NCBI GenBank assembly: GCA_910579615.1
Contig: CAJTUA010000030.1
Location: 1-49,246, forward strand
Length of the DNA: 49,246 nt
Direction: 5' to 3'
DNA from: an uncultured Lachnospiraceae bacterium
Lineage (GTDB): Bacteria > Bacillota > Clostridia > Lachnospirales > Lachnospiraceae
Shown: positions 34,142 to 43,097 of the stretch, piece after piece
How positions within the stretch are numbered: the first letter of the stretch is position 1
How the letters are laid out: each line of letters opens with the position of its first letter
The notes under the pieces: generated by a model
What the model was told of the DNA's origin: nothing
The model's input: only the letters and a program-made list of their open reading frames with translations
Database searches by the model: none
Translations under genes and position numbers: made by a program

Positions 34142-34567
34142 ATGGAACATAATATAAATAAGGTAAAGATGCTAGAGTTTCCGCAACACGGAGATGAGCG
34201 TGGACATCTTGTCATTGTAGAGGGAAACAAAGACATTCCCTTTGAAATTAAGCGTGCATTTTATATTTACGGATCTGATGCTGACGTGGTAAGGGGGCAG
34301 CATGCAAACCGAGAATCAGAGTTTGTTCTCATAAATGTAGCCGGAAAAAGCAAGGTTAGGGTGAAGGACGGGGAAGGTAATGAAGCAATTTTTTGCTTGA
34401 ATCGTCCACATACCGGCATATATCTTCCAACAATGGTTTGGAAAGATATGTATGATTTTAGTTCTGATTCCGTTTTACTTGTTCTTGCAAGCACGCATTA
34501 TACTCCAAATGAGTACATACGAGACTATGATGATTTTGTAAAAGAAATCAAGGGAGCTACAGGATAA
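34142..34567 (+). CDS. FdtA/WxcM-like sugar 3,4-ketoisomerase
   Basis: This 141-residue cupin enzyme should convert dTDP-4-keto-6-deoxyglucose to the 3-keto isomer. GGAGG precedes the ATG. Family sequence is clear: FPQHGDERGHLVIVEGNKDI (about 13-32), FEIKRAFYIYGSDADVVRGQHANRESE split over residues 34-60 with the catalytic-type RGQHA, then FCLNRPHTGIYLPTMVWKDM and VLLVLASTHYTPNEYIRDYD. It supplies the substrate of the FdtB/QdtB-like aminotransferase at 31531. Whether the product is the galacto (FdtA) or gluco (QdtA) epimer cannot be decided from the sequence. The dTDP-glucose dehydratase needed before it is a pseudogene in this locus. Confidence 0.9.
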   Translation: MEHNINKVKMLEFPQHGDERGHLVIVEGNKDIPFEIKRAFYIYGSDADVVRGQHANRESEFVLINVAGKSKVRVKDGEGNEAIFCLNRPHTGIYLPTMVWKDMYDFSSDSVLLVLASTHYTPNEYIRDYDDFVKEIKGATG

Positions 34568-34688
34568 TAAGCGTATCCGTATTTCAGATTCTACATGTTA
34601 CTCTTATGAGTGATTTGTAATCGTATGAAAAGTGGAAGGAGGAAGTGAGACATATATCGGAAACGATATTATTACTCACAACTCTTAG

Positions 34689-36236
34689 ATGAGAGAAATT
34701 AAAAAGCATATGAGTGATCGAAGCAGAACCAAAAGCTCAATTACCAATATGTTTGCTTCATTACTTAATAGCATAATTGCCTTCATTATCAGATTTGCAG
34801 TAAGAAGACTATTTCTTGAGGCCTTTGGAATCTCGGTTTTTGGCTATAATGCAACATTTAATAGTTTGCTGGGTATGTTGAATCTTGCGGAACTTGGGAT
34901 TGGTACTGCCATAACCTATAAAATGTATGAGCCTATAGCGAAAAAAGAATATAATGTCGTTCAGGCTTATTTGGAAATATATAAAAAGCTTTATTTTAGA
35001 ATTGGAATCATTATTTTTTCCATTGGAGTACTGTTTATTCCTTTATTGCCCGTTGTCGTTAAGGAAAGCTACTCGGATTTATTATATCTTGCATCAATCT
35101 ATTTACTTCAGTTATTAGTCACAGTTGCGTCTTATTGGATAGCATATAGAAGAATACTATTTAATGTTTTTCAGGACAATTTTATTTCGAGCTTTGTAGA
35201 TACAATAGTGTTTATTATTATCAGTATAATACAAATAATAGATATGAAAACTGCGAAAAATTATTATTTATATCTTTTGCTTACTGTACTACAGATTATT
35301 ATTTCTAATCTGATCCTGCAAATAATTAGTAGTGGAAAATATAGCTTTGTCATCAGTAACAAGGAGAATATAGTAAAATATAAGTTCTCTGATACTAAAC
35401 ATGATATTAGCAATGTAATGATTTCAAAATTTGGTGGATATGTATTAAACTCTACAGATGCGTTGGTTGTGTCAACAATTTTAGGAGCAGCTGCTTCTGG
35501 CCTTCTTGCGAACTATTCAACAATATATATTTCATTTCAGACTATGATTTTGGCTATGCTATCCACACTACAGCCCTCATTGGGCAATAAGATCTATTCT
35601 AATGGTAGTCGTGATGAAATAGAGCAAATCATTTTACGTATGACTTTTATGTGTCAATTAGCGGGAAGCGTTTTTTCTATTACAGCATTCAACACTATAA
35701 ATGCATTTGTATCTATGTGGGTTGGAGAACAGTACTTGCTAGAAAGTAGTGTGGCAATTCTGTATAGTATTAATACATATATATATATTGTAATGTATCC
35801 AATCTCATTAATATTTGGTGCATTGGGTTACTATAAATTTGATAAAAAGGTAATTTCATTAGCAGCAATAACAAATATTATTCTTTCGGTGCTGTTTGTA
35901 AAATTCTGGGATATATCTGGTGTTCTTATTGGAACAGGAATCTCATTATTGATGTACTGGGTGTGTAGGGTATATTTGCTTTATAAGGAATTTTATAATA
36001 AGACCGCCAAAAAGTACATATATAAAGTTATTCGTTGTTTTTTAGCCGTAGTTATTTCTGTTCTGATAAGTTTTATATTGCCCAGAATAGAAGTCGTAGA
36101 TAGCATGTTTATTGACTTTATAATTAATTGCGTTCAAGTAGTGTTGCTTACATTTGTTGTCAATATAATAGTATTTATAAATACAGATGAACTAAAATAT
36201 CTAGTTGGTTTCATTAATAGAATAATAAAACGATAA
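34689..36236 (+). CDS. wzx: Wzx-like polysaccharide flippase
   Basis: This 515-residue membrane protein has about 14 hydrophobic helices and belongs to the polysaccharide exporter (MATE-like) superfamily. It should move the lipid-linked repeat unit across the membrane. The N-terminus RTKSSITNMFASLLNSIIAF and FGYNATFNSLLGMLNLAELGIGTA are typical of Firmicutes Wzx proteins. NSTDALVVSTILGAAASGLL near 258 is another typical segment. The start is uncertain: ATG 34689 or 34710 (MSDRSRTK). An in-frame stop at 34686-34688 excludes longer forms, and a perfect AAGGAGG at 34636-34642 is too far upstream to serve either. It pairs with the Wzy-like gene. Confidence 0.9.
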   Translation: MREIKKHMSDRSRTKSSITNMFASLLNSIIAFIIRFAVRRLFLEAFGISVFGYNATFNSLLGMLNLAELGIGTAITYKMYEPIAKKEYNVVQAYLEIYKKLYFRIGIIIFSIGVLFIPLLPVVVKESYSDLLYLASIYLLQLLVTVASYWIAYRRILFNVFQDNFISSFVDTIVFIIISIIQIIDMKTAKNYYLYLLLTVLQIIISNLILQIISSGKYSFVISNKENIVKYKFSDTKHDISNVMISKFGGYVLNSTDALVVSTILGAAASGLLANYSTIYISFQTMILAMLSTLQPSLGNKIYSNGSRDEIEQIILRMTFMCQLAGSVFSITAFNTINAFVSMWVGEQYLLESSVAILYSINTYIYIVMYPISLIFGALGYYKFDKKVISLAAITNIILSVLFVKFWDISGVLIGTGISLLMYWVCRVYLLYKEFYNKTAKKYIYKVIRCFLAVVISVLISFILPRIEVVDSMFIDFIINCVQVVLLTFVVNIIVFINTDELKYLVGFINRIIKR

Positions 36237-36250
36237 GGATAGAAAAAGAT

Positions 36251-37417
36251 ATGAGTGGAATAGTAGTTTATGGGCATGGTGGTTCTGAGAATCATGGAAA
36301 TGAGGCGATAGTGCGTGGAATACATTCCATTTTCCCTGATTATGATATACTTTTATATTCTTTATCAGAACAAGTAGACAGGAAATTTGAACTCGATAAG
36401 ATTTGCACAATAAAACCAATGACGAAAAAACCGGCTCCTTTTGGAGTTGAGCGTATCTATCGTCATATATTAAACAAATACTTTCCGACAAATAAGAAAA
36501 GGCTGGGGTATTTGTTTTCTCCATTGTTGGAGAATGCGGATAGAGAAAAAATATATGTTTTAGAAGCGGGGGATCAGTACTGTGAACCAGGACTGCACGC
36601 ATTTTATTATGCGTATATCAATTCTGAACTCAGAAAAAAAGGTATAAAAACTGTTTTACTTGGATGTACAATCAATAAGAGTAAAATTACACATGAAGTG
36701 GTTAGAGATTTAAATAATTATTCGCTCATAATCACAAGAGAATCATTAACATATCGCAATATAGTGAATAGTGGAGTTAATACAAAGGTGCTCTTAGCTC
36801 CGGATCCTGCATTTTCTATGATTCCGAAACGATGTGATTTATCGGAGTACCCTGCATTTAATAATACCGAGGTTATAGGTATTAACGCAGGTTTTTTAGC
36901 ACAGGGAAATGAGAAATTTGAAGGTGATCTTATTCAAAATTTAAGAATAGCAATAGAATGGATTTTGAATAATACAGATTTCAGTATTGCTTTATTGCCT
37001 CATGTGAATTGGAGCTACAGAAATACAGATTATAATACTTTGCGTGATTTATTGATTGATAGCAAAAGAATGTTTATTGTTGAAGAAAGAAGAGCTGATG
37101 AAATGAAATATATTGTATCAAAATGCAAACTACTGGTTGCATTACGTACACACATTTCTATTAGTGGCATATCTTCATGTACTCCCACAATATTAACTGG
37201 ATATAAAACAAAGACATTAGGAATTTGTCAGGATGTTTTTGGGGATAATTATGAAAAATATTTTGTTGATATAACTCAGACTAGAGAGAAGGATTTAGTA
37301 AAAAACAAAATCATAAACTTCTTAGAAAATCCGGAGTTTGACACATCTACCATAAAAAAATATATTTTGAATATTGAAATAATAAAGAACGCAATTGAGG
37401 GATTATTACATGAATAA
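36251..37417 (+). CDS. Polysaccharide pyruvyl transferase (first, intact copy)
   Basis: This 388-residue enzyme should attach a pyruvate ketal from phosphoenolpyruvate to a sugar of the glycan. AAGGA precedes the ATG. Features of the PS_pyruv_trans family are the opening IVVYGHGGSENHGNEAIVRG (residues 4-23), VLEAGDQYCEPG near 104, KTVLLGCTINKS near 133, LIITRESLTYRNI, and the C-terminal LLPHVNWSY, EERRADEMKYIVSKCKLLVA and LRTHISISGISSCTPT. A paralogue with the same motif order follows immediately, overlapping by eight bases, and is broken by a poly-G frameshift. Pyruvylation adds negative charge to surface glycans. Confidence 0.9.
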   Translation: MSGIVVYGHGGSENHGNEAIVRGIHSIFPDYDILLYSLSEQVDRKFELDKICTIKPMTKKPAPFGVERIYRHILNKYFPTNKKRLGYLFSPLLENADREKIYVLEAGDQYCEPGLHAFYYAYINSELRKKGIKTVLLGCTINKSKITHEVVRDLNNYSLIITRESLTYRNIVNSGVNTKVLLAPDPAFSMIPKRCDLSEYPAFNNTEVIGINAGFLAQGNEKFEGDLIQNLRIAIEWILNNTDFSIALLPHVNWSYRNTDYNTLRDLLIDSKRMFIVEERRADEMKYIVSKCKLLVALRTHISISGISSCTPTILTGYKTKTLGICQDVFGDNYEKYFVDITQTREKDLVKNKIINFLENPEFDTSTIKKYILNIEIIKNAIEGLLHE

Positions 37418-38595
37418 TGAATTGATAATATACGGGCACGCTGGTGCCTGCAATCATGGGAATGAAGCTATTATTCGCGGACTTCACACTTTATTGCCGA
37501 ACAAAAAGATTAAAGTATTTTCACTTGATCCTGAAAGCGATTGGCTCTGGGATTTGCCAAGTATCGTTGAAGTTGATGAGCTTAGGCAAAAGCTTCCACG
37601 ATATTCGCCAAGAAATATTATTGGTCATCTGCTATATCGAATTACGAAGAATGACCGATATAGATGGAAATTTGAGTTTAAGAATTTTATAAAACAAGTT
37701 AAAAATAAAGTATGTATATTTGAAATGGGTGATCAATTTTGTGAACCTGATCCTTATGTAATTAAAATGTATAGTTACCTAAATAGGGAAATCCATATGG
37801 GGGGGGGGTAAAACTATAGGGTTAGGATGCTCTATTAATGAGTCAGTATTCAATAATAAATATGCTGTCGCTGACCTAAGGCGTTACGATTTAGTAATTC
37901 CAAGAGAGACACTAACTCAAAGATTGTTAAATGAAAATCATGTTGATTCTGTGATGCTTCCTGATGTTGCATTTTGCATGAAAGCAAGCAATCCGAATGT
38001 AGACGGGTGCATTTTAAATAAAACACAATCATTAACGATTGGTATAGTTGTTGGAAACATTGCTCAGGGCAACGAGAATAAGAGCAAGCAGCTTGAGGAA
38101 GGAATTAAGGAATTTATTGATAATATAATTCACAATACTGGTTATAGAGTCGTTTTGCTTCCACATGTTAATGCAGGAAAATATCTGAACGATCTAGACA
38201 TGGAAAACAACTTGTACAAACAATTTTCAAATACATCAAGAGTATATAAAGTGCCGGAATATAGAGCAGACAAAATAAAGTGGTTTATATCGAAATGTGA
38301 TTATCTGGTTACGCTTAGGATGCATGCAGCGATAGCAGCAATATCATGTAACATACCAACGCTACTTATTGGATACTCAATAAAGTATGAAGGATTGATA
38401 AAAGATATCCGTGAAATACATAACAATGAACTAGTAGATATTAACACACAGAACATAGGATTTTGTATCATCGAAAGATTTAACGCACTACAAGAAAAGG
38501 CGACTAGCGGAATTAAAATTGATGAAGGCATTCAAGAATACATGTCCAACATAGAATCGTTAAAGAGGATTATTGAGGAAATGGAAAATGAATAA
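37410..38595 (+). pseudogene. Second polysaccharide pyruvyl transferase, split by a +1 frameshift in a G10 tract (possible phase variation)
   Basis: The first frame (from ATG 37410, ribosome site GAGGG) reads ELIIYGHAGACNHGNEAIIR ... FEMGDQFCEPDP ... LNREIHMGGG and then hits TAA at 37809-37811. The next frame continues KTIGLGCSINES, LVIPRESLTQRL, VVLLPHVNAGKY, VPEYRADKIKWFISKCDYLV and LRMHAAIAAISCNIPT to the stop at 38595. Together they match the neighbouring copy motif by motif. The break is exactly at ten G (37799-37808). Nine G would restore HMGGGKTIGLGC, the same length as KKGIKTVLLGC in the intact copy. No other lesion is seen, so this looks like a switchable gene in the off state rather than a decayed one. 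A sequencing error in the run is the alternative. Confidence 0.85.
37799..37808 (+). repeat. Homopolymeric G10 tract inside a coding sequence
   Basis: Ten consecutive G at the frameshift of the second pyruvyl transferase. Runs of this length slip easily in replication. The rest of this AT-rich gene uses few GGG codons, so the tract stands out. Confidence 0.95.
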
Positions 38596-39808
38596 GATTT
38601 TGAACAAACTATTATCGGATTTGAGTAATTGCACAGGGTGCGGAGCATGTGCTCAAGCATGTAAAATAGGCTGTATTAAAATTATTGAAGACGAAAACCT
38701 TGCACTAAAACCGACAATTCTTTCTGAAAAATGTATTGAATGTGGGATGTGTATAAAATCATGCCCTATAAAAAATAAGTCAATGTTAAATCACCCCAGT
38801 TCTTATGCATATTGCTATATTCCAAATGTATCAAATAGTGTATCGTCGTCAGGCGGGGTTTTTTATGAAATTGCGAAAAGTATAATATCCAATAAGGGTT
38901 ATGTTTGTGCAAGTGTATATAGTGAAAAATTACAGGTAATTAATTTTGTTTCAAATAAAGAAACAGATATACTCAGAATGTGTGGATCAAAATATGTATA
39001 CTCAAATACAGGAAATGCATTCATTGAAATATCAAGGCTTCTTAATAGCGGACAGGAGGTATTGTATTGCAGTACACCGTGTCAAGTTGCCGGACTTAAG
39101 CAATACTTAAATGCTCATCAGATTAATCAAGACCGTTTGTATCTCATTGACTTGTTTTGTGCAGGGTGTCCTTCACAGGGGCTATTTGATTTATATATTG
39201 AGTGGCTTCAAATAAAAAAACATAAACAAATTGTGAAATATGTATTCAGGGATAAAGAACTCGGATGGGATAGATTGGTGGCAAGAATTGATTATCTTGA
39301 TTCTTCCAGAGAGTATATAGAACACCTGAATGATGATCCATATTATTCGTCTTTTATCTCTAGAAAGACACTGAAAGATTCATGTTATTCATGCTACTAT
39401 ACATCACTATATCGATGCGGTGATTTATCTATTGGTGATTTATGGGGTGCAAATAAAATGATTAATGTGGATGAGATTTCTAAGAAGCTCGGAATATCAG
39501 CTGTATTAATAAATACACAAAAAGGTGAAGAACTATTTGGACTATTGAAAACGACTGGAAGAGTATGTAAGGTCGATGTCACAGATGTATGCAAATATAA
39601 TTTCAGCATAGTGAGACCAGCAACAAAACATAAGAATAACAATTATATTTTTGAGTCATTACGTACAAAAGGCTTTCAAAAAACTGCATCTAGATATATG
39701 TATGAAACGTATGGATTAAAAAGGTTATTGATGCCGTATATACCTCAATGGTTAAAAATCACACTTCACGGCATTAAGAAGCACTTTTCATTTGCAAATA
39801 AGCAATAA
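38588..39808 (+). CDS. FrhB/FdhB-like iron-sulfur protein (coenzyme F420 hydrogenase beta-subunit family)
   Basis: This 406-residue protein starts at ATG 38588 (MNKILNKLLSD) with GAGGAA seven bases upstream. Two 4Fe-4S motifs open it: CTGCGACAQACKIGC (about 15-29) and CIECGMCIKSCP (about 51-62). The FrhB/FdhB N- and C-domains follow: SSGGVFYEIAKSI near 89, STPCQVAGLKQYL near 163, DLFCAGCPSQGLFDLYIEWL near 190, RDKELGWDR, and CYSCYYTSLYRCGDLSIGDLWG near 265-286. Such proteins are often encoded in polysaccharide loci next to pyruvyl transferases, as here; their reaction there is not established. A flavin/Fe-S reductase acting on a sugar or pyruvyl intermediate is inference. F420 itself is not expected in this host group. 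Confidence 0.85.
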   Translation: MNKILNKLLSDLSNCTGCGACAQACKIGCIKIIEDENLALKPTILSEKCIECGMCIKSCPIKNKSMLNHPSSYAYCYIPNVSNSVSSSGGVFYEIAKSIISNKGYVCASVYSEKLQVINFVSNKETDILRMCGSKYVYSNTGNAFIEISRLLNSGQEVLYCSTPCQVAGLKQYLNAHQINQDRLYLIDLFCAGCPSQGLFDLYIEWLQIKKHKQIVKYVFRDKELGWDRLVARIDYLDSSREYIEHLNDDPYYSSFISRKTLKDSCYSCYYTSLYRCGDLSIGDLWGANKMINVDEISKKLGISAVLINTQKGEELFGLLKTTGRVCKVDVTDVCKYNFSIVRPATKHKNNNYIFESLRTKGFQKTASRYMYETYGLKRLLMPYIPQWLKITLHGIKKHFSFANKQ

Positions 39809-39819
39809 TGGAGGCTTGT

Positions 39820-40647
39820 ATGGAGAAATCCGTTCTTCGCAGATTACAGCAAACTGAATTTGAAATTCTTAAGGAATTTGACCGTATTTGTAAAAAGCAT
39901 AATATACAGTATTTTTTAGATTCTGGTACAGCGTTAGGTGCAGCCAGACATAAGGGGTTTATTCCATGGGATGATGATATTGATGTGGGAATGCTCCGTA
40001 GTGACTATGAACATTTTTTAGAAATATGTCCTAAAGAATTAGAACAGAAGTATTTTTTGCAAACCATAGAGACAGACCCAGGATGTCCTTGTTTGTTTGC
40101 AAAGATTAGGAAGAATGGAACTATCTATCAGGAAAATGAAAAACAAGGAATGAAAATGCATATTGGAATATGGATAGATATATTTCCTTATGATTATTTG
40201 CCAGATGATAAGAAGAAGCAGAGGAGAATTATTAGAAGTGCATATTTGTGGAAGAATGCGTTTATGGTAAAAAAAATCCCTCATAAGTTCTCAAATATAA
40301 CAGGGAAAAGCCCATGGAGATATTATTCTGAAGTTGTCATTAGAAAAGTGTTACATTGTATTCTGAAAATCATTCCTGATAGTTTATTTATAAACCATTT
40401 TAGGAAATTAAGGGATATTTCACATGAACATAACTATGTTTCATGTCTTTTTTTTGGCAAACCTCTTGTTTTTGAGACAGACAAACTCATTCCAATAAAA
40501 ACGATAGAATTCGAAGGAGAGATTCTCCCTTGCCCATATGATATAGACTATTATCTAAAGGTGAATTATGGTAACTATATAAAATTACCTCCAGAAGATC
40601 AGAGATACGGTCACATTCCGTCTTATGTTGACTTTGGGAAGTCTTAA
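39820..40647 (+). CDS. LicD-family phosphotransferase
   Basis: This 275-residue protein belongs to the LicD/nucleotidyltransferase-like fold that transfers phosphocholine or another phospho-group from a CDP donor to a glycan. The ATG at 39820 (MEKSVLRRLQQTE) is preferred because GGAGG lies five bases upstream; an ATG at 39808 lacks a site. The signature FLDSGTALGAARHKGFIPWD and DDDIDVGM covers about residues 32-58. FAKIRKNGT and HIGIWIDIFPYDYLP near 115-130 are also diagnostic. The C-terminal LPCPYDIDYYLKVNYGNY is typical. The locus encodes a cytidylyltransferase that could make its donor, but no choline uptake or kinase gene is in view, so the phospho-group is unknown. Confidence 0.92.
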   Translation: MEKSVLRRLQQTEFEILKEFDRICKKHNIQYFLDSGTALGAARHKGFIPWDDDIDVGMLRSDYEHFLEICPKELEQKYFLQTIETDPGCPCLFAKIRKNGTIYQENEKQGMKMHIGIWIDIFPYDYLPDDKKKQRRIIRSAYLWKNAFMVKKIPHKFSNITGKSPWRYYSEVVIRKVLHCILKIIPDSLFINHFRKLRDISHEHNYVSCLFFGKPLVFETDKLIPIKTIEFEGEILPCPYDIDYYLKVNYGNYIKLPPEDQRYGHIPSYVDFGKS

Positions 40648-40867
40648 AGTGATATTATACTTTTATTGTGTTTATGTGTTGTCATGTTTTTAATGCGTTA
40701 TAGTTTTCATTAACGCCGTTACTGTTGTTAATAGCTTTTCATGGCGTGCCACGCATAAGCTAGAAATGTGTTTTACATTATTATAATTTGAACACAGCAT
40801 TAAACTTGAAAAATGATCATTAGCTTGTTTAATGCAGGAGACGACCTATGTATGCACGTAATATAAA

Positions 40868-41145
40868 TCAAAGATAAATATGGATTGCAGTCATGGGACT
40901 TTTGTCAAAACCCGGAACGGTGCAAACCAAATCAAGGGTGGTCTGGTATTTATCACTGAGGTGAAGGATTTCCTGTTGCACTTTTTCTATATGCGTTTCC
41001 AGCTCGTCTATGTGTTTCAGGCACTGGCGGAGTTTGATAGCCTGTTCAGGAGATATGGCTCCATCAATGGCAGCTTGGGTTTCCCCAATCGGAGTCTTGC
41101 ACTGTCTGTCAACAAAAGGTGGTGTGTCAGTCTTGCCAAAGATAA
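40868..41145 (-). pseudogene. IS110-family transposase fragment
   Basis: The minus-strand frame ending at TGA (complement 40868-40870) reads KTPIGETQAAIDGAISPEQA, IKLRQCLKHIDELETHIEKV, then QQEILHLSDKYQTTLDLVCT and VPGFDKSPMTAIHIY. The coiled-coil region followed by LxxVPGFxxxxA is the linker and start of the Transposase_20 domain of IS110-type transposases. The N-terminal DEDD domain and the rest of the C-terminal domain are missing, and no clear element ends are visible. It marks a past insertion between LicD and rmlA. The remaining sequence from 40648 to 41350 contains nothing else that I can support. Confidence 0.7.
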
Positions 41146-41350
41146 TATATCAGGAAAATTTGAAGAGCGAAAGCCCAATTTTTATACTTTCAACGTTTTA
41201 TCGTACTATCAATTTGTTCGTTTATAGTCTCTGTTCTTTTGGTATGGTTGTTATCGAGATTTCGTTTCTTTAGAAAGCATGTATTTGTTATAAAACCTTG
41301 AATCTAAGATGTTTTCTATTGATGTTAGAAATAAGAAAGAGGGTAATATC

Positions 41351-42235
41351 ATGAAAGGAATAATTCTCGCAGGTGGAGCCGGCACAAGGCTCTATCCATT
41401 AACAATGGTGACGAGTAAGCAACTCTTACCTATATATGACAAACCGATGATTTACTATCCGCTAAGTACGCTGATGTTAGCTGGGATAAAGGATATTCTA
41501 ATTATCTCTACACTCGATGACACTCCGAGATTTGAAGCATTACTGGGGAACGGATTGCAGTTTGGTATATCGATTTCATACAAAGTACAGCCCAGTCCCG
41601 ATGGTCTTGCACAGGCATTCATAATTGGCGAAGAATTCATTGGTGATGATACATGTGCCATGGTGCTGGGCGATAACATTTTCTATGGTGGCGGTTTGAG
41701 GAACACACTGAAGATTGCAGTAGACAATGCAGATCAAGGCTATGCCACAATCTTTGGTTATTATGTGGATGACCCGGAGCGGTTTGGCATCATGGAATTC
41801 GATGATGCTTGGAATATTTTGTCGGTTGAGGAGAAACCAGAGAAACCGAAATCAAATTATTGCATTACTGGTCTTTACTTCTATCCTTCTGGTGTAAGCG
41901 AAAGGGCTAAGCAAGTAAAACCTTCAGAGCGTGGGGAACTTGAAATAACCACGTTGAATGATATGTATCTAAAGACTGGAAATCTGAAAGGACAGATTCT
42001 CGGTCGTGGTTTTGCTTGGCTGGATACCGGAACGATGGATAGTCTTGTGGAAGCTACAACATTTGTTCAGATAACAGAGAAGCGGCAAGGCGTAAAAATC
42101 TCTGCACCAGAAGAAATCGCATTCCGTAAGGGGTGGATAAGCAAAGAACTGTTATTGGAATCAGCGGAGAAATATGGCAAGAGCCCGTATGGTGTTCATC
42201 TGCGAAATGTTGCAAATGGAACATTGAGGTACTGA
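41351..42235 (+). CDS. rfbA: Glucose-1-phosphate thymidylyltransferase
   Basis: This 294-residue RmlA enzyme makes dTDP-glucose from dTTP and glucose-1-phosphate. The start at 41351 (MKGIILAGGAGTRLYPLT) follows GAGGG; an upstream ATG at 41309 adds non-family sequence. Diagnostic segments are SKQLLPIYDKPMIYYPLSTL, YKVQPSPDGLAQAFIIGEEF, MVLGDNIFYGGGL near 108, EEKPEKPKSNYCITGLYFY near 163, and GRGFAWLDTGTMDSLVEAT. It should feed the FdtA-like/FdtB-like branch of this locus. The next enzyme, RmlB, follows directly but is broken. Confidence 0.96.
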   Translation: MKGIILAGGAGTRLYPLTMVTSKQLLPIYDKPMIYYPLSTLMLAGIKDILIISTLDDTPRFEALLGNGLQFGISISYKVQPSPDGLAQAFIIGEEFIGDDTCAMVLGDNIFYGGGLRNTLKIAVDNADQGYATIFGYYVDDPERFGIMEFDDAWNILSVEEKPEKPKSNYCITGLYFYPSGVSERAKQVKPSERGELEITTLNDMYLKTGNLKGQILGRGFAWLDTGTMDSLVEATTFVQITEKRQGVKISAPEEIAFRKGWISKELLLESAEKYGKSPYGVHLRNVANGTLRY

Positions 42236-42237
42236 TT

Positions 42238-42600
42238 ATGACTATGCTCGCCACTGGAGGAGCCAGATTTATCAGCTCAAATTTTACAGTCATATTGTTG
42301 TTTGAGCATCCTGATATGGTTGTTAATTTTGCTACAGAGTCGCATGTCAATCGTTCAATCGAGAATCTGGCTATCTTCCTGGAAACCAATATCATAGGAA
42401 CAGCAGTATTGATGGATGCCTGTCGAAAGAATGGGGTACAGAGATTCCATCAGGTCGGTACAGATGAGGTCTATGGGGATCTCCCTTTTGACCGTCCTGA
42501 TTTGTTCTTCCATTAGGATACACCGATATATACGAGTTCTCCGTACAGTAATTCAAAGGCATCTGCGGATTTGCTTGTCTAGGCATACCATGTTTGGAGA
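42238..42600 (+). pseudogene. rfbB: dTDP-glucose 4,6-dehydratase pseudogene
   Basis: Two bases after rfbA an ATG opens TMLATGGARFISSNF, the NAD-binding start of RmlB with the Rossmann glycine motif damaged (GGARFIS for GGAGFIG). About 50 residues are then missing before PDMVVNFATESHVNRSIEN, NIIGTAVLMDACRKNGVQRF and VGTDEVYGDLPFDRPDLFF. A TAG stop at 42514 interrupts the frame; in-frame DTPIYTSSPYSNSKASADLL follows, then another TAG, and homology fades after AYH. The substrate-binding C-terminal half is absent. The dehydratase step must come from another gene in the genome if the dTDP branch is active. Confidence 0.9.
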
Positions 42601-43097
42601 AAAGCTAATTCTAAATACATTGCTTATCCAGTCATGGTTCCTAAATGAATCAATTTACTTTTCTTTTAATGCTGTATCGTGGTATCCCATCAGCAACTGT
42701 TTTTATATATTTCTGTTTCCCAATTATATTGAAAACTATAAGATCTGGGGGGGATTTCATGTATAATCCTATCTCTTGTAATTAGTTTGGTTCTTTCAGG
42801 TTTATATATCCGGTTTTATATGAAAATACGTAACAATTTAGATAAGAACATAGGTTAAGAATAAGGTAATACTTTCTGTGTTCATCGGCGAAGCAGCCAG
42901 CCATGGCTACTCATCGATCCGAAAGTTCGGAAGAGTTTATAATCAACATTGTGGTCATTATAAAGAAACTGATAAGAAATCCAGATGAAATGCATCAACA
43001 TCATTCGACAACCACAATGATTCTGCTTCACAACATACTCTCGGCAGGAAAGCCGGTAATACTGGCTATTTAGCCGAGCAATAAAAGGAGTAAAGAC
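42601..43097 (+). other. Gene-free AT-rich segment before the 2-epimerase
   Basis: No open frame has family features. RNPDEMHQ-like sequence near 42975-42995 recalls the C-terminus of a glycosyltransferase, but it is too short to call. A G7 run lies at 42748-42754 outside any recognised gene. The stretch is probably recombination debris continuing from the rfbB remnant. Confidence 0.4.

Noticed and set aside
42238..42600. Intact short-chain sugar dehydratase
   Set aside because: The deletion, the damaged glycine motif and two in-frame stops show it is an rfbB remnant.
42748..42754. G7 run as a second phase-variation tract
   Set aside because: It lies in a stretch without any recognisable coding sequence, so no frame would be switched.
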